This document shows, piece by piece, positions 44,639-55,230 of a stretch of DNA of 64,000 nt. Position 1 is the stretch's first letter. Every line of letters starts with the position of its first letter. A program made the position numbers and the translations under genes. The notes beneath the pieces were generated by a model that saw nothing but the letters and a program-made list of their open reading frames with translations, ran no database searches and was not told the origin of the DNA. Source of the DNA: Aotearoamyces nothofagi (lineage: Eukaryota > Ascomycota > Leotiomycetes > Leotiales > Tympanidaceae); NCBI GenBank assembly GCA_015345905.1, contig JADDTR010000007.1:868001-932000 (forward strand), given 5' to 3'.

Positions 44639-46345
44639 ATGGCAACCACGGATTTCGAAATCCTTGATACCTCCAAGATGGCAGAGCCGAGCAATGAAGA
44701 GAAGCAAAGCCCTTCATTGCTCTCGTCGCCCCAAGATGCAGAAGCCGAAGAAACCGGCGAAATAGACGCAATGGCCATCCCAGCCTTTCTAGTCACAACC
44801 AAATGGCAACGCCTGGCCAACAAGCTAGAATTGCTATCGGGCGCCGAAGCACGAGGTATTGAACGTGTCGCAGAGGTTTTGCGAATGGGCCGAAATACTG
44901 CGAGAGACTATTACAACATGACAGTCATTTGGTTCTCCGTAAATCTCACTGCAAATATTCTCACGATTGGCGTTCTGGGGCCCGTTTCTTTTGGCCTTGG
45001 GATGCACGATGCTATGATATGCTGTCTTTTCGGGACCATCATCGGCTCTGCGGCGACTTGTTACATCGCCACTTTTGGACCCATGAGTGGGAATCGTACG
45101 CTTGTGACGGCGAGGTTTACGATGGGCTGGTGGCCGACGAAGTTGTGCGTGATCCTCGCGGCGGTTGTCACTCTCGGATATGGTCTCGTCGATGCGATCA
45201 TCACGGGTCTTATCCTGTCGGCTGTTTCTGGTGGGAGCATGAGTACGATTGTTGGGATTGTTGTATTTGGAATCATTGTGTGGTTTGTGTCTTCGTTCGG
45301 CATAAAGTATTTCAACTACTTTGAGAGATACGCCTACATACCTCAAGTCTGCGTCCTATTCAGTCTCATCGGTTGTGCTGCGCCATATTTCGATGTATCA
45401 TCGAAAAATACAGTATCTGGTTCGGCCCTCGCTGGTGCACGTCTATCATACCTCTTCGTCTGCGCATCCGGACCATTAGGGTGGTCCCCCTTCGTGGCCG
45501 ACTACTTCTGCTACCATCCGAAATCCACAAATCGTTATCTAGTTTTCGGGATGACCTTTTTAGGATTCATAGCGTCTAAGATATTCGTAGAATTCATTGG
45601 CATAGGTCTCGGATCTGGTCTAACGACAAACCCGACGTGGGAGGCTGGATTCGCAGACGGAAACGTCGGCGGTCTCATCGTCGCTGCGTATGCCCCTCTT
45701 GGAGCATACGGCAAGTTCTGTGCTGTCATTATGGGACTAGGAATCACTGCCAACATGATCCCTGGGAATTACTCTGCTGCTTTCTGTGTGCAGCTCTTGG
45801 GATCCGGTGCTCAGAAGGTTCCTCGAATATTCTGGAATACCGTTGCGACAATCGTCTACATTGTTTGCGCCATCGGTACGTCGTTCTCTTCTCCTTCCAC
45901 TATAGTCTTTGCCAAAGACCATATCTAATATTCTTTAGCCGGCCGTGACAAACTCCTTTCAATCTTCCTCAACTTCCTGCCCTTAATTGGCTACTGGACC
46001 ATAATCTGGATAACAATGACCCTTGAAGAAGAGCTCATATTCCGTCGCAGCCCGAAACATTCATATGACTGGTCTCAATGGAACAAGCAGAAATCTCTTC
46101 CGATCGGTATTGCTGCTTTCTCCTCGTTTCTTATAGGCTGGGCGGGTGCTATTTTATGTATGAGCCAGGCCTATTATGTCGGTCCCATCGCTGCAATGAT
46201 ACCAGCAGATCTTGGACTTCCCGTATCTGCTGCTTGGACGGCGCTGTGTTATCCTCCTTTACGCGTAAGTTGCGCCGCATCTCTCTCGTTTCCTGGCTAA
46301 TGGCGTGTATTGCAGTATATGGAATTAAAGAAGTTTGGCCGTTGA
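44639..46345 (+). CDS. NCS1-family purine/cytosine permease
   Basis: Exons 44639..45875, 45939..46264 and 46316..46345 give 530 residues; the last exon codes for only nine residues and the stop. The product carries a soluble N-terminus with GIERV, then about twelve membrane segments. NMTVIWFSVNLTANILTIG, FGPMSGNRTLVTARFTMGW and GYWTIIWITMTLEEELIFR are marks of the NCS1 Fcy-type branch (yeast Fcy2, Aspergillus FcyB), which imports cytosine, adenine, guanine and hypoxanthine with protons across the plasma membrane. The exact substrate cannot be read here. The GATAAG cluster upstream agrees with nitrogen control. Confidence 0.9.
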
Positions 46346-46864
46346 ACAGATATCTTTCTGAAAATTTTGAGCAAAAATAAGGGTGCTGTATAAGGTGTCT
46401 TACATTATATAATTAGGATATTATCATATTAGTTGGCTCAAGTGATGGGTGTAAAGCAAAGTGATTGATTTAAAGTATCTCGCTATCTCCGAGTCCTAGT
46501 CTCCATCTAACAACAACCTCAGTCTTCTACATATAGTAACTCTATATAATATATAAATTAAACCCCATAGACCAATCACAGCGACACAATTAGGCAAATG
46601 TCATCCAATTAACCAAAAAAAGGCCCACTAGATCAGATTTCCAGATCGATTCGGGACCCCGTAATTGATAACGATAAGAAGTAAGGTAAGCATCGAGTCC
46701 CCCAAACTACGAATGGCATTCTTATCTTATCGTCGGCGGACCCGCCGACAAACAACCACGACTTCAATGACTTCAATTGTAGATATGAATACCTTAAGAC
46801 TCTCGGACCATTCGCATGGTCAGTTCTAGAGCCAGTATCAATATCAAACTCAAAGATCAAAATA
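46346..46864. other. Intergenic, promoter of the second P450
   Basis: A 519-bp AT-rich gap with GATAAG at 46673-46678, two overlapping CTTATC words at 46721-46731 and a strong palindrome listed separately. Confidence 0.5.
46732..46749. promoter_or_regulatory. Perfect inverted repeat GTCGGCGG AC CCGCCGAC
   Basis: An 18-bp palindrome with 8-bp arms and a 2-base centre, 116 bp upstream of the P450 start. It contains inverted CGG triplets, the half-site of Zn2Cys6 binuclear-cluster regulators, and stands out from AT-rich surroundings. Confidence 0.5.
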
Positions 46865-48419
46865 ATGGCCCTCCTCAGCCTCCTCAACCCCCTCCTGAGC
46901 ACCGCCCAATCCAACCCGCTCTTCACGACGCTCGTCGTCCTCCTCGTAACCACCACAGTGTTTACCGTCTACCTCCTCTTCCTCCATCCCCTCTCCCATA
47001 TCCCCGGCCCACTGCCCGCCAAGTTCTCCTCTCTATGGCTCCATTACCACGCCTACATCGGCGACGAAGCCTCCGTTATCCACGAACTGCATCAACTCCA
47101 TGGCCCTTTCGTGCGCGTCTCGCCAAACCAAGTCGATATCTCAGACGCCGATGCCATCCAACCCATCTACACTGCTGCTGGCGGTTTCCAGAAATCGCCG
47201 TGCTATTCTAACTTTGACATCGATGGGCACATGACCATTTTCTCGGCAACAGATAGCGTGTATCGGAATATCCGTGCCAAAGCCGTCGCGCCCATGTTTT
47301 CCACCACGAGTATTAGATCCAATAGCGCCGCTATATATGGCTGTGTTGATCGGATGGTGGCGCGACTGCAGGCTGAAGCTAGTACTGGGAAGCCGGTTAA
47401 TATATTAAATCTAACGAGATCATTAGCTATCGATGCTGTGAGCACGCATTTGTTCCAGATGAACTATAACGGCACGAGCGAGAAGAGCTCAACGTTAAGT
47501 GTTAGTGCTTTCGTCGATGCCTTTGTTGCTGTGGGTCGTTTTTTCTATCTGCCAAACTGGGTCTTTGCGTGGCTCGATTGGAGCATTGCGAAGCTTGCGC
47601 CGGACGAGCATACAAACCAGTCCATGGAGGTGGTAGATAGGTTCATTGATGATTTGGTCAACCAGACGCAGAAAGGAGGACCCAATTTTCCGGGCCGGTT
47701 GATGGCTCTCGGTTTGGAGAGATCAGAGGTAAAATCACAATGTAAAGATCTTGTATTTGCCGGCACAGATAGCACTGGAATGAATCTGGCTACTGTATGT
47801 CGACAGCTAGCATTGCATCCAGACGCGTAAGTTTCTGACCTCGTTATCCCCACAAGGTCGAAATTCCTTCCGTTACCACAAGAAACTAATCGGCCACAGG
47901 CTCGAAAAGGTGCGCAGAGAACTCGAGGAAAACAAATCATCCGGCCGCAATGCCGAGATCCAAGCCCTTCCATACCTAACCGGAGTCGTCAAAGAAACCC
48001 TCCGTCTAAGCATGGCAAACCCAACCCGCCTCCCTCACGTCGTGCCAGCCGGCGGCTGGACTTTCAAATCCACATACTTCCCAGCAGGCACAGATGTCGG
48101 CTGCTCCGCATATGAACTCCACCTAAACCCCATAACGTTCCCCAATCCTGAAGCCTTTCTGCCAGAGCGCTGGGATACAGATGATGCCGAAAGCAAGGAG
48201 CAGATGAACAAGCACTGGTTTGCGTTCGGCGCTGGCAGCAGGGCGTGTCTTGCGCGGAACCTTGCTATGACGGAGATCTACATGACGACGGAGCGCTTAG
48301 TGGAGAGTCGGGTTCTGCAAGGTGCGAGACCGTGTCAGCAGAAGGTGGAGATATATGAATGGTTTAATAGCAGTGTGATAGGAGAAAAGATCGAGCTTGT
48401 ATGGCCTGCTAAGGCTTGA
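46865..48419 (+). CDS. Cytochrome P450 monooxygenase
   Basis: Exons 46865..47826 and 47900..48419 (73-bp intron) give 493 residues. An N-terminal anchor (about 20-40) is followed by the Pro-rich hinge IPGPLPAKFSSLW. The I-helix reads VFAGTDSTG (about 297-305) with the normal acid-Thr pair, the K-helix ETLR (353-356), the PERF-like block LPERWD and the haem loop FGAGSRACLARNLA with Cys437. All catalytic marks are present, so an active ER enzyme is likely. The family resembles the large group of fungal class I E-type P450s around pisatin demethylase, but I cannot give a CYP number. Its promoter holds a strong CGG palindrome, which suggests a dedicated regulator. Confidence 0.9.
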
Positions 48420-48865
48420 GAATCGGAATAATGGAGTCATGGAATTGAACGCGAAATACGGGCTAGCATATGGGATATCTTGAAAAGAGTCGCGTCTGGT
48501 GTATAAGGAATATGTAAGATGACCAAAGAGCCTCGATATATTTTCACAGCATGGCTTTGAACAAGAGCCTGCCACACTTCTACAAAGTGTTCTTTCAAAA
48601 ACTGTTCGCGAAATCGATCCAGCCTTCCCTTGTGCAGTCCTCTGTAATTTTCATTATCGAAGTTGGCGGTCAGAACAGGGACATTCCAGGGACACTTTTA
48701 TACTTCTCAGGAAACCAATGAAGTTTCTGACCAGTACTTTAACCGGGGAGTGTATATATGCCCCTCCAATTCCCTAGTGACATCTCCAATTGAAACATCT
48801 GGCACCAAAAGTCGAATCGGGGAATATTGTACAGAATTGAATGCGCGTATCATTACTAGCTGGGT
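48420..48865. other. Intergenic between convergent genes
   Basis: A 446-bp gap between two 3' ends with nothing recognisable. Confidence 0.5.
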
Positions 48866-50237
48866 CTAAGGCCACATAGCTGCCGGAAAATATTCGGCTC
48901 CCCTCGGCTCTCCGTATATCACACTAAACTCGTCCTCCATCGCTTGTGTGCCATTCAAATAATCCACTCTCTTGCTAGCAAGATGCCTTCTGAGTGCAAT
49001 ATTCCACGCAAAACTACTCTGCAATATCCCGCCAAACTGACTGCTCCTCAACAGTACCTCAAAATCTACTATAGCCTGCTGATCCCATGACAATCGATTT
49101 AGAGCCTTCAAATCTTCCCCTAAAAGCAAGTCTGATTTTGTTGATACTGTATAATTCCATAAGGCAGCATCAGAACGAAACCGCTCTACACCAGTAGCAG
49201 AGCCTGATGATATATAAATATGAGATAGGTTGTGTTTCGCTGCTTGTGCCAGATAGTTCGGTGCTTGGACCCTATACGCTGGCCATCCAGCTCTAAGTGC
49301 GTCTGCTGCAGTGCGGAGATGTGCTCCGAAGAAAGCTCGTTGGGTGATTTCGGCTGTAGGGTCAAGGCTTAGGGAGAAATTAGCGGAGAGCTCGAAAAGG
49401 ATAATGGCTGCTAGACGGCGTGCGTCTTGGCGGAAGCGAAGAATGCGACTAAAGTTGCCATTAAATTCCGGACTGTCGTATGAGAGTGGAAACTGGAAAA
49501 GAACATTGTGTATCTGGACGAGAGCGGGGAAATCGCTGGAGAAGCCGTCAGGAGTATTAGATTTGAGAAAGGCATTAAACGAAGAGCGCCATTCAGCTGG
49601 TTTTCCGATGACACGGCCGAAAACAAGTTCGCTTGAAAGAGCTTTAGGATTGAGGATGATAGGACTTGAGACTGTAGGTTTATCATAAAGGTCGTTGATG
49701 CTGTCGTAGAGCTTCATTTGCGGGCAAGCTTCCGCAAGAGTATTCGTAAAGTATGAGCGATCGAAGAGGTAGGAGATATCAACTACATCGTTAGTCGTAA
49801 GGACTGAGAGGGATTTTTCGGATCTAGACATGATTCTAGGTACGATCAGTGCGCCTAAAGCTATATTCAGTGACTACTCCAAGTATATTTCGAAGGTATA
49901 TCGCACCTCCGCCTTCGATAGCATATCGTATACAACTCAAGAAGAAGTTCTTTACATTACCAACTCCGCCTTGGGGCGCGTCGCATTGGAAAATAAGCCC
50001 ATCGGTCCAAGTCTTGTTATTACACAAGTCTTTAATCGGTTGGCTGTCAAAGGCCCCGCCAATGCTTGTCTGTATAGCTGTATTGATGAACGTTTCTCGG
50101 TCACCAAGATTCTGGTAGCTCAGGCTTCCGATAGCATCATTCTCACTGCTTCGCAATAGATAAACGCTCAAGGCGAGAAAGAAAAACGCGGCAGCAGAGA
50201 CTTGGAGCAACTTGGCGTATCGTACCGCTAGGACCAT
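48866..50237 (-). CDS. O-fucosyltransferase-like type II membrane protein
   Basis: Exons 50237..49907 and 49854..48866 (52-bp intron) give 439 residues. A single membrane helix (about 10-28) near the N-terminus followed by a luminal domain with several NxS/T sites is the layout of a Golgi or ER glycosyltransferase. GAHLRTAADA carries the HxR pair of fucosyltransferase motif I, IYISSGSATG fits motif II, and VDFEVLLRSSQFGG with SSFAWNIALRRH fits motif III. The family in fungi is common but its acceptor is not known to me. NVKNFFLSCIRYAIEGGGAL at the intron joins well. The product is likely a glycosyltransferase; donor and acceptor are inferred at best. Confidence 0.7.
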
Positions 50238-51569
50238 ATTTGAAAGGTAGAACTATACACAGATCCGGTATAATTGACCGGCAGGACGGTCGCCAGCAGT
50301 TGGGAGGGGTTCTAGACAGGTGACAGATGGCAGACAACTGATGACGAGGCCTTGAAAAGTGTTAAACCCCACCACGTGACTCCCAGGTAACACTAGCGGG
50401 ATGGATATAAGGCCACTTCATGATTCTACAAAGATTAGACATGATAGACTCGCAACAAAGAGGGATTGTCTGTGATAATATGAAGAGACTCAGCAATCAG
50501 GGACGACTCGCCGCCGGGAAAGGTAGTAGAGAGATGAATACTTGTACCTGCACAGTACAGACACAGCAATCAAGACAGCAGCTCGAGGCTGACGAGAATT
50601 GAGAAACCAGCAGGGCGGCAAGGACGGATTACTATCGGTGAAGATCCACGTCATGCTCATGTACATCTTTGTAGTTTGTGTTAGAGTGCCCTGTACGGCA
50701 CTCTTAGATCCCATGCTTCCTGTGCTGCGGAGCGGATGTTGATTGTTGATTGTCGCACGATACGGTATAAAGTTGGGCGCTTACGGAGTATCTGCCGGCC
50801 CGGCGAAAACTCTGTTTTGGGTATGCCGTCAGCAGTTGAGCCTCCATGGAAGAAATGTTAATCCATCCCGATGCTGGCGATTTAGCGACCACAGGACAGC
50901 GCAAGATAACGGCGTATAAGTTTCATGTGCCGCATTAGCACATATATACCACCTGTAATGTCACAGGCCCAGCAAGCTGTACAACAAACCCCTTTTAAAT
51001 GATGTCCCTACTGTGTATACAGTATCTATGCTTGTTGCATCAACATGATTTATGTCTCGGAATCTATTGTCAGGTACCAACCAGTAAGAACTCAACAGCA
51101 CATACCAGGGGAAATATCCCAGATTACCCAGGACTTGAGCTTCAGACTGTGAAGGCAGCTGCATTTATCACACATGGCCATATATCTTCTTGCAGTTTGC
51201 TCTTGCCTTATTTATGGCTAAGACATTTTCTAAGACAGGAATATGGTGCGTGCTGGCTGTGAAGATGCACATAGACCTGTGGTCAATATCCTCATTGGGG
51301 GTTATTATGTGCTCGTGACCGCATAGTTTGGCATTTCTGTAATAGGGATTGGAATTGGGTGTCAGGTTTGAAGAATTCCAAGAGTTTATTCTGTGATGGA
51401 ATCTTGTTATGACACAATCAATCTAGTGCGTGCGTGCCTATCTAAATGAAGCATATTCCTAGGCCAGTTCATTCCCCGTGCATATCTCCTCTACATGCAC
51501 ATACTTCAGGACGCCGCCTGTTTCCCACCGTGCTTTTCCTTCGCTGCTCTCTCGCGAAAAAAAGTCCAC
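50238..51569. other. Intergenic, 1.3 kb
   Basis: No gene supported. A CACGTGAC word at 50373-50380 lies in the promoter of the fucosyltransferase-like gene. The right part, next to the 3' end of the following minus-strand gene, is AT-rich up to about 51,450. Confidence 0.5.
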
Positions 51570-52780
51570 CTATTCCACTATCATACACCCATTCTCCGTA
51601 CACCGGCCCCTCCCCACATACCTCACATCCACCCTCTCCAAGCCCCCGATCCGCACCAGCTCGCTCCACCCGCTCGTCTCATTCAAGCTCTGCTCCTTCA
51701 ACCTCGCAGCCACCTCTTTCCGGCTCGCGCTCATCGCCTCTCCCCTACCCTTTGGCATCTCCTCCGACTTCCTAATCGTCGCTTTCGTCAACAAAATGTG
51801 CGGGATTTTCAGATTCTGAAACTCGACGAGCGCGAAAAAGGTCGAGGCTGCGAAGGGTCCTTCCCAGTGGATTGTGAGCTCGCGGACGGAGGTGGATAAG
51901 AAGGGGTTGCGGAGAGACTTGGAGACGGGGCTGTCGGTGTATGGGATGGATATGTGTGCGAGGTGGATCAGCATAGACACCGCTTCGCGGTAGAATTGGT
52001 GGTTGGTAAAAAGGAGGGGCATGCAGGGCAGTAGTGGTTGATCTTGAATACAATGGACGACCAACTGACGGCCTTCGGGGACGTATTTGGGGTGGAGTCA
52101 TTTGGGGGTGAGGATCTTGGATCTGACGCATGGATGGATGTGAAGCTCGTAGATTATTTTGCGGAGTTCAATGGGAAACGAGAGGAGAGGGAATAGGCCG
52201 AGCCATTCTAACGAGAAGATGTTAAAGAACGTTTTGTCGCAAAGGGGGCTTATTCTAGTTATTACAGCCTGGTGCGGGGGAGGAGCTAGGCTTACCCATA
52301 AGACAGTCCCCTAATTCCTCAAGTTGGCCACGTAGAGGAAGACGGGTAACATCGAGAAACCTTTCTTGCCCACGGAGGGGAAGAAGATTGGTGTTATTTA
52401 TCATCTGTCTAGAAATATTCCTTTCTGGTTCATCGAGACGATTATGGACCTCGATAATCTCGGCCGAGATATCGTGCGGAGTCTTGATAGGAGATATGAA
52501 CCGAAGAGCATCGAGTTTTCCCTCCAGGAGCCATTTACGATCCCTAATTGAGTGGGATTGCTCCTCGCTTGTAGTACTGGCGATCAGTTTGACGAGGTTA
52601 TTGTTGATCTTTTCGATGAATGGACGAGAGTCTTGTGCGAGGTAGAATGATAATGAAATTACGAGAAAGGAGGTGGATGTCTAGAAAGAGCGTGGATATC
52701 ATGCTACAAGAAGTTGCTAGGGAACAATGAATTACGAATGTTTGAAATTGGACATCTCGTAATATGAGACTAGCAATCAT
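51570..52780 (-). CDS. Conserved 2EXR-like hypothetical protein with an in-frame TGA; possible pseudogene
   Basis: Exons 52780..52736, 52680..52296 and 52207..51570 join in frame over introns of 55 and 88 bp. The product starts MIASLILRDVQFQTF and contains a helical part and then LLSFPIELRKIIYELHIHP, the same short P.E.R..IYE motif seen in the gene at 2.2-4.2 kb. Codon 180 (52100..52098) is TGA, although both sides look coding (VRSKILTPK before it, LHPKYVPEGRQL after it). Either the gene is freshly broken, or a 63-bp intron with donor GTCAGA and acceptor GTCAG removes the stop in frame (52130..52068 approximately), or the base is a sequence error. The total frame is 356 codons. Function unknown. 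Confidence 0.5.
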
Positions 52781-53313
52781 ATCCTACAGAAGAGAGACTT
52801 TCCTTCCCGAGACAAAATAAGAGTCCAGAATATAAAATATATAGAAAATGTTGTTTCTAGGTACCTCGGGGTTTCTGTTCTTTCATCTAACGGGTTCTGG
52901 AAGAAAGCGGATTACAGGAGCATATGCACGTATCCAGACCGCATATAAAGTATATACTTTGACCACGGGTGCATTTAAAGTAGCTCTCCGTATGAACACA
53001 TTTGTAATTCGAGGCCTACACAGAGCCATAGGCCTGGCGATCGGTAGGTCATATTAATGATAGGATTCATTGACTTCATTAGGACATATTCAGTCCAAAG
53101 AAAATGAAAATCTATGCCTACCAGAAACCAGGTCTTCAAAATGGTATTTATCCATCCGCTGTTTCTCTCCTTGGGTATCTCTCCAGACCATTCCCAGACC
53201 AAACCTAGCCTGATAAACTATCCATTATTCTGAATAATTCCCAACTTGGTACCAAGCCTTGTTTATCATATGAATCATAAAGCGAAAACACGACCATTGG
53301 ATATAGATATCCC
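52781..53313. other. Intergenic, 533 bp
   Basis: AT-rich gap between two minus-strand genes; nothing recognisable. Confidence 0.5.
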
Positions 53314-55230
53314 TCATTCCGTAAAGCCAGCCCGTTGCAAAAGATCTATATCTGTAGGATTCATCATTTGACCATCACCCATAGCCATGAGATTTACGTC
53401 TAAGCCGAGATTTACAAACGTGTTGGTTTCGAAAGAGTTATTAGTGTTGAAGAGAAGATCCTCTCTAGAGAATTGTTCCTGGTAGGTCGGGATGTTACTG
53501 GATGATTCTGATTGTGTGATGGGTGGTGGCGGTGGGAGCATAGAAAGTTGGGACGGCGCATAAGCTGGTTGTTGTCGTATTGGAAAATCAGGTTGTGACG
53601 TTTGACCTGATGTTGACTGTAGTAGAGGATAGTCCACCGATTGCAATATCGGAAAGTTTATTGGTTGAGATGTCGAAAGTCCCAGATCAGTTACAGGTAA
53701 TAATGGTGTAGATCGTTCCACCAACGCTGCGATATGAGGTTCAAATCCCAAATCCCCAATCCAGTCTTTCATTGTTAGATGGTATTTGAAATGCACAGCC
53801 AGATGATTCGCACGACTCGCCCAAGTTGTGAATGTTGCAGTGCAGAATCCACAACTGGCTCTCACATCTGTGATCTCCGTCTTCCAAGTCTCCATTCGCT
53901 TATTGATCTTCGATTCATGTGTTAGTCGCAAATGCTGCTGGAAATGGTCTTTCCGATAAAACATCCGTTCTTCCGGATCTTTCATCCGGCATGCGGAGTA
54001 GTTGTGTATTTCCAAATGTTTTGCATCAGGATTGAGGTGGTCGCAAAAGGCGCAGGTAGGACCATTTATGGTGTCTATCGTCCCCCCGGATAAACAGCAA
54101 ATCCATTTCTCTAGGCTGAGATGTTGCGATTTCTCGTGCCGCTGCCAGTCATGCTTTGTTGAAAAACTAGAGTTTCGGCAGAATGTGCATTGAAAGATTC
54201 GCTCCTTGGTTGCAGGCTTACATACATTGGCAACATGACACTTCCGGCGACGACGTTCTCGGACAACCCGCCTCTGCAATTGGTAATTTGGTAAAGGGTT
54301 GAGTGATTGATACGAAAAGGCTGTACCTTCTGAGATAGATGATCCATCTGCTAAGCTTGCCAGTCCACTGAATCCTGTTTCATAACTAGCCATAGATTGT
54401 GCCCAAAAGGCATCAAAGTGCGACATGTTTGCTATAGATTGATCTGTATCAAAGACACTGGCAGGGTGAGAAACTTCTTGATCAATGAAATCAAGGGGTT
54501 CGAGAGGATTGTCTTTACAAGCAGCTTCAATGGCGGGAGGTTCGACGGCTTCCTCTTCAATGGGCATTATCTTCCATCTATCCATGGGATTGAGCAATTC
54601 CATAGGTTGAGACGGTAGAGAGTCGATATATTGGGCAATATGTTGCTTTCGAGCCCGGTACTTTCGCCGAGTATTAGCAAGCCAAAGGGAGATTTGAGAT
54701 CGCTTCAGTTGCGTCTTTGCAACCAGTTCATCCCTTTCTTTGGTTGAAGGATAAGGATTGTCCCTATGTTCATGATACCATGTCCTCAAGATGCTCCGGT
54801 CCTCCTTAGAGAAGCGAGAGACACTCTTGGGTTCCCGCGGAGAGGGATTACTATAACAACTGCCATCATCGGCAGGGTTACCACGTAGAATGGATGAGCC
54901 ATTAACAGCGTCCTTTGCCTAGTCAGAAATATATCCCAGTGGTAATCTCGATTAACTAACCTTTGAGACCGCGAGCCTCGAGTTGGCAGATGACTCCTCA
55001 CACTCGCTGTCACTGCATCTCGAACATGGCAGGCACTGGGCATTAGCAATTGAAGAAGTGTCATCATCATCCTCATATGCTGAGCCATGTTCTGGCCAAT
55101 TAATGTCGGCAAATAAGTCGTCGTCCACGTCAATTTCCTTTGCTAGCGTAGGGTGTCCGCGAAGCCTCGGATCTAGAAAATCATCTCTAGAAGACATCAT
55201 GCGCATAGATCGAGGAGAAAAGATGGTCAT
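53314..55230 (-). CDS. Homeodomain plus C2H2 zinc-finger transcription factor
   Basis: Exons 55230..54961 and 54918..53314 give 624 residues; the intron is only 42 bp. The N-terminus is acidic. At about 125-180 the sequence RTWYHEHRDNPYPSTKERDE and then SQISLWLANTRRKYRARK form a TALE/KN-type homeodomain with its three-residue loop extension region (DNPYPS) and recognition helix (W.AN.RR). A C2H2 finger follows at about 334-356 (CTFC..H....H), then CAFCDHLNPDAKHLEIH and a third Cys/His cluster (CGFCTATFTTWASRANHLAVH). The C-terminus is Pro/Gln/Ser-rich with PPPPP, typical of activation regions. It is a nuclear DNA-binding regulator; targets unknown. Such homeodomain plus zinc-finger fusions are found in several Pezizomycotina. 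Confidence 0.85.

Noticed and set aside
53731-53751. GGTTCAAATCCC, a B-box-like word
   Set aside because: It lies inside the coding exon of the homeodomain factor and has no A-box or cloverleaf around it.
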